A DNA stretch of 64,000 nt from positions 2,294,001 to 2,358,000 of the forward strand of contig NZ_CP121463.1 in assembly GCF_029690065.1 (NCBI RefSeq). The letters run 5' to 3'. The stretch comes from Arthrobacter sp. Y-9. Lineage in GTDB: Bacteria > Actinomycetota > Actinomycetes > Actinomycetales > Micrococcaceae. The notes beneath the pieces were generated by a model, which was not told where the DNA came from, did no database searches, and saw nothing but the letters and a program-made list of their open reading frames with translations. The translations under genes and the position numbers were made by a program. Of this stretch, positions 50,702-61,324 are shown piece by piece. The number at the start of each line of letters is the position of its first letter. Position 1 is the first letter of the stretch.

Positions 50702-52522
50702 TCAGCCCAGCTTGACGCCCGTGAGGTAACGGTCCGCGGACAACAGGGTGAAGCTCTCCTTGGAACCGGCCGGCGGGATGCGCAGCGTCACCGAGTCGAT
50801 GAAGTGCTGAGTCACCTTCTTGTTCGTCTTCTTGGTGCCCGCCAGGGTAGCCACGGCCTGGTCGGACAGGTCCACGGTGTCACCGTCGTTGGTGGGCTGA
50901 AGGGTGATGGTGAACTCGAGGTCCGCCACGACCACGGCGCCGCCGTCGTCCGACTGGAACACGGCGTCCGGCTGACCGAGGAGCTTGTAGTCGAACCCGG
51001 GCTTCACGTTCGCCCCGTTGTTCTTCGGGTCGATCGCGTCCTTCTTCTGCTGCTCCGCTTGCTGGAAGTAGGTGTTGTCACCGAACTTCAGCTTCGCGGA
51101 GCCGTTCGGGTCCTTCAGACGCGCCACGAGGGCCGCGATCGCATCCGTGGGGCTCGCGGTCAGACCATTGGCGCTCTTCGCGTCCAGCGTCTTGACGCCG
51201 TCCGCGCTCATCGCGGGGAAGGTGTTGCCCGGCAGGAGGTACGACGCGCTCACGAGTTTGTAGTTCTCCCGGGCCGACTTCTGGGTCAGCGTCAGGATCA
51301 GCGGCGTGGGGTTCTTGGCGCCCTGGGTCACGGCGGTCACCGTGCGGGGCCAGGCGCGATCGGTCGGGACGACCTGGGTCAGCAGCTTCTGAGCGGCGAC
51401 CGGCGCGACCGCCGGGTGGCTCGAGGCCGAGGCCCGGATCTTGTAGTTCTGCGTGCGGATCGTGAGCGCCTCACCGGTGGCGCGATCGCCCAGGTCCTTG
51501 GCGTTCTTGGCGGCATCCGCGGTGCTGACCGCGTCCGCGGTGCTGGCGAGGATGCGCTTCAGCTGATCGTCCGTCACGACCGGCACCGCGCCGGACCCGG
51601 CGTCGGAGGCCGCGGGGCTCGACGGCGAGTTCTCGGCGTGAGCGGGGACCGCTGCTCCCAGCGCACCGGCCACCGCCAGGCTGAGCGCGCCGGCGATGGC
51701 GGGGATCCGCTGGAAGGCCGACGGCTTGTCCTTCGGCTCGGCGTTCTTTGGCTCGGCGATGTCCGCGGTCTTCTCCTCGGTGGCGGTCGTCTCGGCGTCG
51801 GAGGCCTCGGAGGCAGGAGCCGCCACGACGGTGTCCGCGTCACCCGAGGTCGTGGCGCCGTCGGCCGCCGTGGCCTTGGCCGGCGTCGAGCCGCCCTTGC
51901 CGAAGAGGAAGGCGAAGAGGAGAGCGCCCAGCATGAGCAGGCCGCCCAGCACCATGAGCGGAACGCTCCACGGGGTGCTGGTGTCATTGGCGTAGCTGAA
52001 TTCGAGCTGAGAAGGAGCGGGCTTGGTGCCGTCGCTCGCGATCACCAGCGACCAGTCGCCCTTTTCCGGCGCGGACCAGGCGAACTTGAGCTCACCGTTG
52101 CCGGACTGAGTGCTCGCCCAGATGTCGGCGGTGGCCGGGTTCGGCGCCTTGGCGTCGCCGTCGACGTGCTGGACGTCGAGCGCCTTGCCTTCCGCGTCCG
52201 CGCCCTTGACGGTGTTGTGAGCGGTCTTGTCGACCCAGGCGGCGACGTCGTCGGGACGTCCGACCGCGACGGTGAAGCTGCCTTCACCCTTGATGTCCAG
52301 GTCGACCTTGCCGTCGCCGAACTTCGCGAACGCAGGGTCCACCACCGTGAGCGGGGCCTGCTGCACCGAGGAAGGGAGCGCAACGCTCACCCTCTCGGGC
52401 GGAGCCCAGAAGGTCTTCTGGCCAATGCCCAGGAACAGGGCTACCAGTCCCAGGACAAAGACGGCGATCGCTGACTTCAAACGCACAAATGCACCTAACA
52501 TCGGGGTCATGGTCTCTTTCAT
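50702..52522 (-). CDS. Large membrane protein with an internal signal-peptide-like segment (unknown)
   Basis: 606 residues, family not recognised. TM1 (about 14-36) leads to an extracytoplasmic domain (36-185) containing FGDGKVDLDIKGEGSFTVAVG, then TM2 (about 188-210). A 70-residue Ala/Glu-rich linker follows. At about 280-305 is AFQRIPAIAGALSLAVAGALG, then an AHA-E site: a textbook signal peptide in the middle of the protein. Residues 306-606 form a second extracytoplasmic domain of about 300 residues. It looks like a fusion of a two-TM membrane protein with a secreted protein. Several start codons are possible (52522, 52510). Divergent from the AI-2E gene. Confidence 0.75.
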   Translation of the reverse strand: MKETMTPMLGAFVRLKSAIAVFVLGLVALFLGIGQKTFWAPPERVSVALPSSVQQAPLTVVDPAFAKFGDGKVDLDIKGEGSFTVAVGRPDDVAAWVDKTAHNTVKGADAEGKALDVQHVDGDAKAPNPATADIWASTQSGNGELKFAWSAPEKGDWSLVIASDGTKPAPSQLEFSYANDTSTPWSVPLMVLGGLLMLGALLFAFLFGKGGSTPAKATAADGATTSGDADTVVAAPASEASDAETTATEEKTADIAEPKNAEPKDKPSAFQRIPAIAGALSLAVAGALGAAVPAHAENSPSSPAASDAGSGAVPVVTDDQLKRILASTADAVSTADAAKNAKDLGDRATGEALTIRTQNYKIRASASSHPAVAPVAAQKLLTQVVPTDRAWPRTVTAVTQGAKNPTPLILTLTQKSARENYKLVSASYLLPGNTFPAMSADGVKTLDAKSANGLTASPTDAIAALVARLKDPNGSAKLKFGDNTYFQQAEQQKKDAIDPKNNGANVKPGFDYKLLGQPDAVFQSDDGGAVVVADLEFTITLQPTNDGDTVDLSDQAVATLAGTKKTNKKVTQHFIDSVTLRIPPAGSKESFTLLSADRYLTGVKLG

Positions 52523-52622
52523 GGTATCCGCTGAGGCTGGGAAGCAGGGAGGAAAGGACTGCGCTGATAGTGTGAATCCGGCCCCAGCCCATCATTTCGC
52601 CTGACCACCCAAGGAAGACCCC

Positions 52623-53966
52623 ATGAGTGAACACCAGCCGGAGAACACCCCGCCCACCGAGGCGGCGGAGCAGACGACTCCCGAGACGGAGTCCGCCGCC
52701 TCCGTCCCGGCGCCGACCCCTGCAGCGCCCGCCTCCCGCGAGGGCGCGGACGCGGCCGCGGCGAAGCTGCCGGAGGCTGCGGCTGCGGACACGGGTCTGC
52801 TTGGCCGGGTCAAGCGTGCCTTCGGCCAGCTGAAGAAGCCGGTGCCGGGCGCACTGCCCCGGGCGCACTTCGCGCTCCCCGAGGCGAGCGACGACGAGGC
52901 GAACCTCACAGAGCCGACCGGCCAGGGCTTCTCCGTGCAGCGTCCGGTGCTGCTGGGATTCATGCTCACCGTGGGCGTCGGGCTGGCACTGCTGCTCTTC
53001 TACGTCGGAAGCCACACCACGCAGCTCATCCTGTGGATCATCGCCGCGCTGTTCATCGCCCTCGGGCTTGATCCCGTGGTCCGCACGCTGGAGAACCGCA
53101 AGGTCCCCCGTCCGGCGGGCATCGTGATCGTCCTGCTCGGTCTCCTGGCCGTGGTGGGCGGCTTCTTCGCCACCTTGATCCCGACCGTGGTCGACCAGGT
53201 CAACCAGATCATCACGCAGGGTCCCGTCTGGATCAACGACTTCCTGCGCTCGGACTTCTACAACAACCTCAACGAGCAGTTCGGGCTGAAAGACCGTGTG
53301 ACGGAAGAGATCCAGAAGTTCATCAAGGACTCCAGCGCCGTGGGTGGCGTGTTCGGCGGGATCGTCGGCTTCGGCACCTCGGTGGCCAACGGCCTGTTCG
53401 GCGCGTTGATCGTCCTCGTCCTCACGCTGTACTTCCTGGCCGCTCTGCCGTCCATGAAGTCGTTCGCCTACCGTCTGGCCCCGCGCTCGCGCCGCCCGCG
53501 CGTGATGGAGCTTTCCGAGGAGATCACCCGCTCGGTGGGCAACTACGTGATCGGCCAGGTCTGCGTGGCCCTCCTGAACGCCACCTTCGCGTTCATCGTG
53601 ATGTCCATCCTGAACGTGCCGTTCTCCGTCCTGCTCGCCTTCGTCGTGGCGCTGCTCGCCTTCATCCCGCTGGTGGGTGGCCTGATCGCGGGGATCCTCG
53701 TGACGCTGGTGTCCTTCACCATGGGCTGGCAGACCGCCGTCATCTACGCCATCTGCTACTTCGCCTATCTGCAGTTCGAGGCGTACTTCGTCTCGCCGCG
53801 CATCATGCAGCGCGCCGTGTCCGTCCCGGGTTCGGTGGCCGTGATCTCCGTGATCGCCGGTGGCAGCCTTCTCGGAGTGCTCGGCGCCCTGATCGCCATT
53901 CCGACCGCCGCCGCGATCATGCTCCTCATCAAGGAAGTCCTGGTCCCACAGCAGGACCGGAAGTAG
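52623..53966 (+). CDS. AI-2E family (PerM/TqsA) membrane permease
   Basis: 447 residues. A 100-residue Pro/Ala/Glu-rich cytoplasmic tail precedes about eight helices. Family segments: LDPVVRTLENRKVPRPAGIV, TLYFLAALPSMKSFAYRL, IGQVCVALLNATFAFIVM, LAFIPLVGGLIAGILV and FEAYFVSPRIMQRAV. Members transport autoinducer-2 or ions, or have unknown cargo. AAGGAAG precedes ATG 52623. Confidence 0.9.
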   Translation: MSEHQPENTPPTEAAEQTTPETESAASVPAPTPAAPASREGADAAAAKLPEAAAADTGLLGRVKRAFGQLKKPVPGALPRAHFALPEASDDEANLTEPTGQGFSVQRPVLLGFMLTVGVGLALLLFYVGSHTTQLILWIIAALFIALGLDPVVRTLENRKVPRPAGIVIVLLGLLAVVGGFFATLIPTVVDQVNQIITQGPVWINDFLRSDFYNNLNEQFGLKDRVTEEIQKFIKDSSAVGGVFGGIVGFGTSVANGLFGALIVLVLTLYFLAALPSMKSFAYRLAPRSRRPRVMELSEEITRSVGNYVIGQVCVALLNATFAFIVMSILNVPFSVLLAFVVALLAFIPLVGGLIAGILVTLVSFTMGWQTAVIYAICYFAYLQFEAYFVSPRIMQRAVSVPGSVAVISVIAGGSLLGVLGALIAIPTAAAIMLLIKEVLVPQQDRK

Positions 53967-53997
53967 CACCGGGCAGGAACCAGCAGGTCTGACCAGG

Positions 53998-54029
53998 AAG
54001 GGCCCCACCGCTGATGCGGTGGGGCCCTT
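53998..54029. terminator. Bidirectional hairpin
   Basis: Perfect 14-bp arms AAGGGCCCCACCGC and GCGGTGGGGCCCTT with a TGAT loop between convergent stops at 53966 and 54051. Confidence 0.8.
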
Positions 54030-54050
54030 CGTCGTCCGGCGAAGTAGCCG

Positions 54051-54866
54051 CTACTGTCCCTGTGCAGCGGGACCGGCCCACTCGGTGGGCAGCGGCGTGG
54101 GAACCTCCGGCGCCACGGTCGCCACGATCTCGTTGAGCACCCGCTGCACCTGCTTCTCCCCCACCCAGAGGTGCTTGGCGCCGTCGACCCCGATCACGTC
54201 CGCCTGCGGCACCAGCGAGAACCGTTGCGCGGCCTCCGCCGGCTGCAGGTAATCGTCATGCTCCGGGACCAGGACCTTCAACGGCAAAGGGGACGCGCCC
54301 CAGCGGCGGAGATCGTCATCGCCAGCGCGGTGCAAAGGCGGGGACAGCAGAATCGCCCCCTCGATCTCCTCGGCGGCCGGGCTGACGCTGCCGTAACGGA
54401 GCGCGAGTTCGGTGCCGAAGGACCATCCGACGAGCCAGAGCCTCGGAAGCCCGCGGTCGACGGCGAAGCGCACCGCGGCCTCAAGGTCGTGACGTTCGGA
54501 GACGCCGCCGTCGAACCCGCCATCACTCGTGCCGCGCGGTGAGGAGGTGCCGCGCGTGTTGAAACGCAGCACGGCGATCCCGGCGAGGGCCGGAAGGCGG
54601 TAGGACGCCTTCCGGTAGACGTGGGAGTCCATGAACCCGCCGTGCGTGGGCAGCGGGTGGAGCGTGATGAGGGTGGCACGGACCTGCCCGTCGGCCGGGA
54701 GCGCGAGTTCGCCGTACAGTGTCAGGCCGTCCGCCGTGCGCAGCTCGATGTTCTCCCGCACGGCCGGAAGAACCGTGGACGCGCGGAGGGGCTGCGGCCC
54801 TCCCGGGTCGGTGAAGGTGAGCGTCGCCGGGTCGGCGGGGTCATAGGCGGAGGGCACTGCAGTCAT
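54051..54866 (-). CDS. Alpha/beta hydrolase (dienelactone hydrolase-like)
   Basis: 271 residues. LITLHPLPTHGGFMDS supplies the oxyanion loop, LRFNTRGTSSPRG follows, nucleophile elbow LVGWSFGTELALRYG, acid in VPEHDDYLQPAEA and His in VDGAKHLW. Resembles cytosolic acyl-peptidase/DLH-type hydrolases. ATG 54866 lies 7 nt after TAGGCT (leaderless). Confidence 0.87.
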   Translation of the reverse strand: MTAVPSAYDPADPATLTFTDPGGPQPLRASTVLPAVRENIELRTADGLTLYGELALPADGQVRATLITLHPLPTHGGFMDSHVYRKASYRLPALAGIAVLRFNTRGTSSPRGTSDGGFDGGVSERHDLEAAVRFAVDRGLPRLWLVGWSFGTELALRYGSVSPAAEEIEGAILLSPPLHRAGDDDLRRWGASPLPLKVLVPEHDDYLQPAEAAQRFSLVPQADVIGVDGAKHLWVGEKQVQRVLNEIVATVAPEVPTPLPTEWAGPAAQGQ

Positions 54867-54873
54867 GGTCTCA

Positions 54874-54879
54874 AGCCTA
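54874..54879 (-). promoter_or_regulatory. -10 of a leaderless promoter (hydrolase)
   Basis: TAGGCT ends 7 nt before ATG 54866 on the minus strand. Confidence 0.6.
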
Positions 54880-54924
54880 AGTCAGCACCACCCGACGTCG
54901 CGCCCGGTGACGGAGCGCAGGGAT

Positions 54925-55266
54925 TCACCGGTACCGGTAGCTGCGGCCCGTCCAGCAGCGCGTGTGCCAGTGGCGGCGTTCGTTGATGCCGGCCTGCTCG
55001 CCGAAGAGGTGGTCTTCCTCCCACACCACCAGATGGGCGAGTCCGGGCGGGATCTGCCGATGGCAGCCGGGGCAGGTGTACTCCTTGCCGGCCCTGAGCG
55101 CCGTCATCGTCCGGACCATCCAGACACCGTCCGGGGCCACTTCCCGCCGGTCGATGCCGATCCGCGCGCGCTCCAGCCCTTCGAGCGGAGCAGGTGCCGC
55201 ACCGCGCTTCCCGCTCCCGGTGGGCGTGCTCCCGGGACGACGGCGGGGACGGTTGCTGCGGGGCAT
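54925..55266 (-). CDS. Small conserved zinc-binding-like protein (113 aa)
   Basis: Basic N-terminus (RRRPGSTPTGSGKRG) and a Cys/His core: YTCPGCHRQIPPGLAHLVVW then NERRHWHTRCW, giving CxxC with a distant H-x-x-C pair that could hold one zinc. Actinobacterial homologues are common but uncharacterised; the HNH-like look (C, C, H, H) is an inference. ATG 55266 lies 6 nt after CACAAT with no SD. Confidence 0.75.
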   Translation of the reverse strand: MPRSNRPRRRPGSTPTGSGKRGAAPAPLEGLERARIGIDRREVAPDGVWMVRTMTALRAGKEYTCPGCHRQIPPGLAHLVVWEEDHLFGEQAGINERRHWHTRCWTGRSYRYR

Positions 55267-55349
55267 GGTTCCATTGTGCCAAAGCCGTCGCCGTCGGGCC
55301 GCCGCTGTGTCGCCCCGGGACGCGCCCGGAACCGTGCAGAAGAAGCCGG

Positions 55350-56600
55350 TCAGCGCAGCGCGACGACGGGTTCCCCGCTCAGCAGGCCGGTGCCGGAACG
55401 TGCGCAGCTGCCGCCCTTCGGAGCGCCCTGGTTGTAGGCCTGGCGCAGGCAGGACCGCAGGGCCAGCTGGCCCCAGTAGTTGGGGTGCAGGGACTCCTGG
55501 ACGAAGTAGTCCGAATTCGCAGTGCTGACGGTGCGGATCTGGTTGACCCACTCGGTGGCGTCGGCGGCGCCGGCCTGAGTCCAGGACCCCACCCCCTTCT
55601 CCTCCAGTAGCCCCACGGTGTTCTCGCAGAGCCTCCGGCCCGAGAAGAGTGACGTGACGTCCAGGGTCTTCACATTGCTCAGCCCGCTCTGCGCGACGGC
55701 CTGAGAGACCGCGCCGTTGATCGTGGGCAGGAGGGTGTTCGCCGCGTAGTCGATGTCGGCGTCCCACAGTCCGCATCCGCCCGTGTTCTGCCGGGTGTAG
55801 CCGCTCTGGCCGTAGCGCATCGCGCCGCTCACCGGGAGCGGCGACGGGTAGTTCTGGACGAGCAGCGTCCACGAACCATCGCTGTACCCCGCGTTCCGCA
55901 TGGCGGTACGGATGTTCTGCATCGCCGTCGCGATCTTGCCGGTGTTGGCGGCGACCGTGCCGGAACTCATGGCGGTCGCGACCGTGCTGCCGTTCTTGCA
56001 GTACTTCGGGCTCCAGCTGAAGGAGGTCAGGAAGTCCGTGACGCATTCCTGCATGATCGTGCCGAACTCGAAATCGTTGCCTCCGATCGACAGCGCCACC
56101 ATCTTCACGTTGTGGTTCGCCGCGAAGTTCTGGAGCATGAGGGCCTGGCCCTGCTGACCGCCGGAGCTGTAGAAGTCCAGGCCGGGCTTGAAGTAGCCGC
56201 TCGAATTGGTGAACGTCGAGGTGCGCGCCCCGGAGCAGGCGAGGTTCAGGCTGTTCACCCCTCCCCCGATGCCCACTTCCGCGGCGTGGCTCCGGTGGCA
56301 CCGGGCGATGGTCTCGGCGGTGTTCGACGCGTTGTCGTTGTAGGCGCTCGCGCCCAGAGCATCGATCGCCCCGGCGCTGCCGTTGGTGTTTCCGGCCCAG
56401 CGCCCGGCCTCGCCCGAGATGTAGGAGTCCCCGACGGAGACCACCCATGGATCACCGGCGCCGGGACTGTCTGCGCTGGCGGCAGGCGCGCCGGCCAGCA
56501 GCGAGCCGAACACCAGGGCGGCGATGCCCAGCGTCGAGGTCAGTGCTGTGGTCAGTGCTGGGACGAGACGGGAACGCATCCCGCGGGCATGATGCTGCAT
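55350..56600 (-). CDS. Secreted SGNH/GDSL hydrolase
   Basis: 416 residues. A signal peptide (basic start, hydrophobic core to about residue 38, cleavage near ASA-D) exports it. Block I is VSVGDSYISGEAG with nucleophile S59; block III SIGGNDFEFGT; block V ESLHPNYWGQLAL. Five or more Cys in the mature part suggest disulfides. A lipase/esterase or glycan deacetylase acting outside the cell. Confidence 0.9.
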   Translation of the reverse strand: MQHHARGMRSRLVPALTTALTSTLGIAALVFGSLLAGAPAASADSPGAGDPWVVSVGDSYISGEAGRWAGNTNGSAGAIDALGASAYNDNASNTAETIARCHRSHAAEVGIGGGVNSLNLACSGARTSTFTNSSGYFKPGLDFYSSGGQQGQALMLQNFAANHNVKMVALSIGGNDFEFGTIMQECVTDFLTSFSWSPKYCKNGSTVATAMSSGTVAANTGKIATAMQNIRTAMRNAGYSDGSWTLLVQNYPSPLPVSGAMRYGQSGYTRQNTGGCGLWDADIDYAANTLLPTINGAVSQAVAQSGLSNVKTLDVTSLFSGRRLCENTVGLLEEKGVGSWTQAGAADATEWVNQIRTVSTANSDYFVQESLHPNYWGQLALRSCLRQAYNQGAPKGGSCARSGTGLLSGEPVVALR

Positions 56601-56851
56601 GTCTGGAGACTCCTGATCGGTGACGCGCCCTCAGGTCCGAAGGTCCCGCGGACGGCCCCGGCGGTGGGGCCGAGACTGAAATTACCAACGGGTAACCTGG
56701 CTGCCCAGAGGTCCGGAGGCCCTCTGGCGAAGAGTTCATGGAGCGCTCGCGCGCCGTTCAGATGACGTTCGTCAGGGTCGCAGGAGGTTCACCTGCGCGG
56801 CCCGGGGCGCACAGGGCCGTGGCCCGCACGCCTGATCACGGCCCGAGCCGG

Positions 56852-56857
56852 TATTGT
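56852..56857 (+). promoter_or_regulatory. -10 of a leaderless promoter (nucS)
   Basis: TATTGT ends 7 nt before GTG 56865; no SD. Confidence 0.6.
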
Positions 56858-56864
56858 TCTGTGC

Positions 56865-57560
56865 GTGCGTTTGGTGATTGCTCAGTGCTCCGTGGACTAC
56901 GTCGGCCGGCTCAAGGCCCATCTGCCGTTGGCTAAGCGCCTCCTGGTGGTCAAGGCGGACGGCTCCGTCCTCGTCCACTCCGACGGCGGCTCCTACAAGC
57001 CCCTCAACTGGATGAGCCCACCCGCCACCCTGCGGGTCCAGGCCCCCGAGGACACCGAGCTCGAGACCGGGGTCTCCGAGCAGTGGGTGGTGCAGTCTTC
57101 CAAGACCGACGACCGGCTGATCGTCAACATCCACGAGATCTTCCACGACACCGCCCACGACCTCGGTGTCGATCCCGGGCTGATCAAGGACGGCGTCGAG
57201 GCGGACCTCCAGCGTCTTCTGGCCGAGCAGATCGAATTGCTCGGCGCCGGCTACAGCCTCATCCGCCGCGAATACTTCACGGCGATCGGCCCTGTCGACA
57301 TCCTGGCCCGCGACGCCGCCGGCGCCACCGTGGCGATCGAGCTGAAGCGCCGCGGCGACATCGACGGGGTCGAGCAGCTCACGCGGTACCTCGAACTGCT
57401 CAACCGCGACCCGGTGCTCGCCCCCGTGCGCGGCATCTTCGCCGCCCAGCAGATCAAGCCGCAAGCGCGAGTGCTCGCACAGGACCGCGGCATCGACTGC
57501 GTGACGCTCGACTACGACGCCATGCGCGGCGTGGACGACGCGGAGAGCCGCCTGTTCTGA
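56865..57560 (+). CDS. nucS: Mismatch-specific endonuclease NucS (EndoMS)
   Basis: 231 residues. Cuts mismatched DNA and replaces MutS/MutL in Actinobacteria. N-terminal DNA-binding domain ([16 protein letters not shown]) and a C-terminal RecB-like nuclease domain with D145 (GPVDILARD), E159 and K161 (VAIELKRRG), and Q/Y residues in [13 protein letters not shown]. No beta-clamp-type motif was picked out at the very end (DAESRLF may serve). GTG 56865 follows TATTGT by 7 nt. Confidence 0.95.
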   Translation: MRLVIAQCSVDYVGRLKAHLPLAKRLLVVKADGSVLVHSDGGSYKPLNWMSPPATLRVQAPEDTELETGVSEQWVVQSSKTDDRLIVNIHEIFHDTAHDLGVDPGLIKDGVEADLQRLLAEQIELLGAGYSLIRREYFTAIGPVDILARDAAGATVAIELKRRGDIDGVEQLTRYLELLNRDPVLAPVRGIFAAQQIKPQARVLAQDRGIDCVTLDYDAMRGVDDAESRLF

Positions 57561-57696
57561 GCTGTCAGTTGTGAGGCACCTGGCCTGAGCCACCTGCCGT
57601 AGGCGCCCGCTCCCGCGCGGCTCCCGTTTGCTTGCCGAACGGCGGGCCCGCGCCACCCCACGCAGGTCACGCTTCAACCGCCCGCTGTCCTGCCCG

Positions 57697-57702
57697 TAGA
57701 CT
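57697..57702 (+). promoter_or_regulatory. -10 of a leaderless promoter (nagA)
   Basis: TAGACT ends 6 nt before ATG 57709; no SD. Confidence 0.55.
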
Positions 57703-57708
57703 CATGGC

Positions 57709-58941
57709 ATGCCTCTGGACAGCACCTCTTCCCCTGATGGACAGCGCGTCATCCTGCGCGGCCGCATCGTCTCCGACGGCGACTCCCTCGCCGACGGTCT
57801 GGTGGCCATCGCGGACGGCAGGATCGTCCATGCCGGGCCCGCAGCGGACTTCTCAGACCCGGCCTTCGACGGCGTGGAGCCCACTCCCCTGCCCGACGGC
57901 GCCATCCTGATCCCCGGCCTGGTCGACATCCACTGCCACGGCGGAAACGGCGGGGACTTCCCCTCGGGGCAGGAAGACTCCGCCCGCACCGCGATCGACT
58001 TCCTGCACCGTGCCGGCACCACGTCGCTGCTCGCGAGCATGGTCACCGCGTCACGCGAAGACCTTCTCCACGGCATCGAGCTCTATGTCGGGCTGACCGA
58101 GGAAGGGCTCCTTGAAGGCATCCATCTCGAAGGTCCCTTCCTGTCCGAGGCCCGCTGCGGAGCGCAGAACCCGGCCTTCCTGCTGAACCCGGATCTGGAG
58201 CTCGCGGAAGAGCTGATCCTCGCAGCCAACGGCAAGCTCCGCACCATGACCTACGCCCCGGAATTGCCAGGGGCGGCGGAGCTCGTGGACCTGCTGACCA
58301 CCCACGGTGTGGTCCCTTCGCTCGGCCACACCGATTCCGACGACCCCACCGCCGCCAGTTCCCTGGCCGCGGCCCGGGACGGCCTGGCCGCCGCCGGGTT
58401 CGACGGTTCCACGAGCCGACCGACCGTCACCCACCTGTTCAACGGCATGCGCCCCATCCACCACCGCGATCCCGGCCCCGTGACGGCGTGCCTCCGCGCC
58501 GCCCAGGCCGGGCGGGCCGCCGTGGAACTCGTGGCCGACAACACGCACCTGGACCCCCAGACCACGCTGACCGTCTTCGACCTGGTCGGTTCCGCGAATG
58601 TGCTGCTGGTGACGGATTCCATGGCCGCGGCCGGACTGAGCGACGGGCACTATATGCTCGGCCCCTCCCCCGTCACCGTGGCGGACGGGGTCGCGACCCT
58701 CGACGCCACCGGGTCGATCGCGGGTGGCACCGCCACGCTGCTCCAGGTGGTCCAGCGGACCGTCGCCGCCGGCGTCCCCCTCGCCGACGCCGTCCGCTCG
58801 GCGACCGCTGTCCCCGCCGACGTCCTGGGACTCGACGACGAGGTGGGAAGCCTGCGCCGCGGCCTGCGTGCCGACGTCGTGGTGCTCGACGCCGATCTGC
58901 GGCTCCAGCGCGTCATGCGCCAGGGGGAATGGCTCGTCTGA
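57709..58941 (+). CDS. nagA: N-acetylglucosamine-6-phosphate deacetylase
   Basis: 410 residues. Amidohydrolase that deacetylates GlcNAc-6-P, feeding NagB. Metal and active-site segments: LVDIHCHGGNGGDFPSG (H75, H77), IHLEGPFLSEARCGAQNP, SLGHTDSDDPTAAS, THLFNGMRPIHHRDPG and LVTDSMAAAGL (catalytic Asp). The gene is alone, bracketed by nucS and a strong terminator. Confidence 0.95.
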   Translation: MPLDSTSSPDGQRVILRGRIVSDGDSLADGLVAIADGRIVHAGPAADFSDPAFDGVEPTPLPDGAILIPGLVDIHCHGGNGGDFPSGQEDSARTAIDFLHRAGTTSLLASMVTASREDLLHGIELYVGLTEEGLLEGIHLEGPFLSEARCGAQNPAFLLNPDLELAEELILAANGKLRTMTYAPELPGAAELVDLLTTHGVVPSLGHTDSDDPTAASSLAAARDGLAAAGFDGSTSRPTVTHLFNGMRPIHHRDPGPVTACLRAAQAGRAAVELVADNTHLDPQTTLTVFDLVGSANVLLVTDSMAAAGLSDGHYMLGPSPVTVADGVATLDATGSIAGGTATLLQVVQRTVAAGVPLADAVRSATAVPADVLGLDDEVGSLRRGLRADVVVLDADLRLQRVMRQGEWLV

Positions 58942-58965
58942 GCCGCGCAACCCTCACAGACGCCG

Positions 58966-59021
58966 AAGGCCGGGCCGTGGGCCGCCGTGGAGAATCCCAC
59001 AGCGGCCCACGGCCCGGCCTT
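58966..59021. terminator. Strong hairpin between nagA and the DUF2550 gene
   Basis: Perfect 20-bp GC-rich arms (58966-58985 and 59002-59021), beginning AAGGCCGGGCCG, followed by TTT on the plus strand; between convergent stops at 58941 and 59056, so it can end both transcripts. Confidence 0.85.
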
Positions 59022-59055
59022 TCGTCATCCTCGGGAGGTGCTCCCGGGCGCATGC

Positions 59056-59487
59056 TCAGTCGAGCCGGTTGAGTCCCGGTCTCGGCCCGGCTTCCAGCCA
59101 GGAGGAGAGCCCGGTGTACTCGTCGAAACGCATCGCGAGCAGCACTTCCTGGCCCTCGTAGCTCAGCTCCACGATCACCGAGCCCGGCTGGATCCTGGAC
59201 GACTCCACCTCGCCCGGCTCACGCCGTCGGACCAGATCAAGCTGGTTGCGCTCGAAGCTGTAGCGCGGCGTGGGGCTCAGGGAGAACATCTTGAACCACT
59301 CGAGCTCCGAACCCTGGAAACGACAAACCCCCATCTGCCAGCGGCCGTTGGCCAGGCAGATGGAGGCGTCGATGGTGCCCAGGGCGCGCCGCAGATTGAC
59401 GCGGCGCACCCCTACCAGGCACAGAGCACCGATGATGATCGCGAGGATCGCTGCGATGCCCAGAGTGACAATGACCGAATCACCCAT
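59056..59487 (-). CDS. DUF2550 membrane-anchored protein
   Basis: 143 residues. One N-terminal helix (VIVTLGIAAILAIIIGALCL), then a beta-rich cytoplasmic domain with ICLANGRWQMGVCRFQG and SFERNQLDLVRRREP. This gene follows atpC in many actinobacteria. It starts 20 bp after the atpC stop and is thus likely the last gene of the atp operon. Function unknown. Confidence 0.88.
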   Translation of the reverse strand: MGDSVIVTLGIAAILAIIIGALCLVGVRRVNLRRALGTIDASICLANGRWQMGVCRFQGSELEWFKMFSLSPTPRYSFERNQLDLVRRREPGEVESSRIQPGSVIVELSYEGQEVLLAMRFDEYTGLSSWLEAGPRPGLNRLD

Positions 59488-59507
59488 CTAGCGCGGACTA
59501 TTCAGCC

Positions 59508-59783
59508 CTACGCCGCGGCGGAATCGTTGAGCTGAGCATTGTCAGCCACGATCACCACTCGGTCATTGTCAACGGAGAAGAATCCCCCATCCACGGTGAC
59601 GTGGATGCGGCTGCCCGTGACCGGCTCGATGGACAGTTCACCTTCCGCCAGGATCGCCAGAACCGGCGCGTGCCCGGGGAGGATGCCGATCGCGCCATCG
59701 CTGGTGCGGGCGTTGACCACCTTGGCCGCGCCGGACCACACGAAGTGGTCCGCCGCGACGACCTCAACGTCGAGCTCAGCCAT
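59508..59783 (-). CDS. atpC: ATP synthase F1 epsilon subunit
   Basis: 91 residues, the short actinobacterial type that keeps the N-terminal beta-barrel and has almost none of the C-terminal two-helix domain. Segments: ELDVEVVAADHFVWSG, GILPGHAPVLAILAEGE and VTVDGGFFSVDNDRVVIVAD. Central-stalk subunit. Starts 2 bp after the atpD stop. Confidence 0.95.
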   Translation of the reverse strand: MAELDVEVVAADHFVWSGAAKVVNARTSDGAIGILPGHAPVLAILAEGELSIEPVTGSRIHVTVDGGFFSVDNDRVVIVADNAQLNDSAAA

Positions 59784-59785
59784 GA

Positions 59786-61324
<1,539 letters not shown>

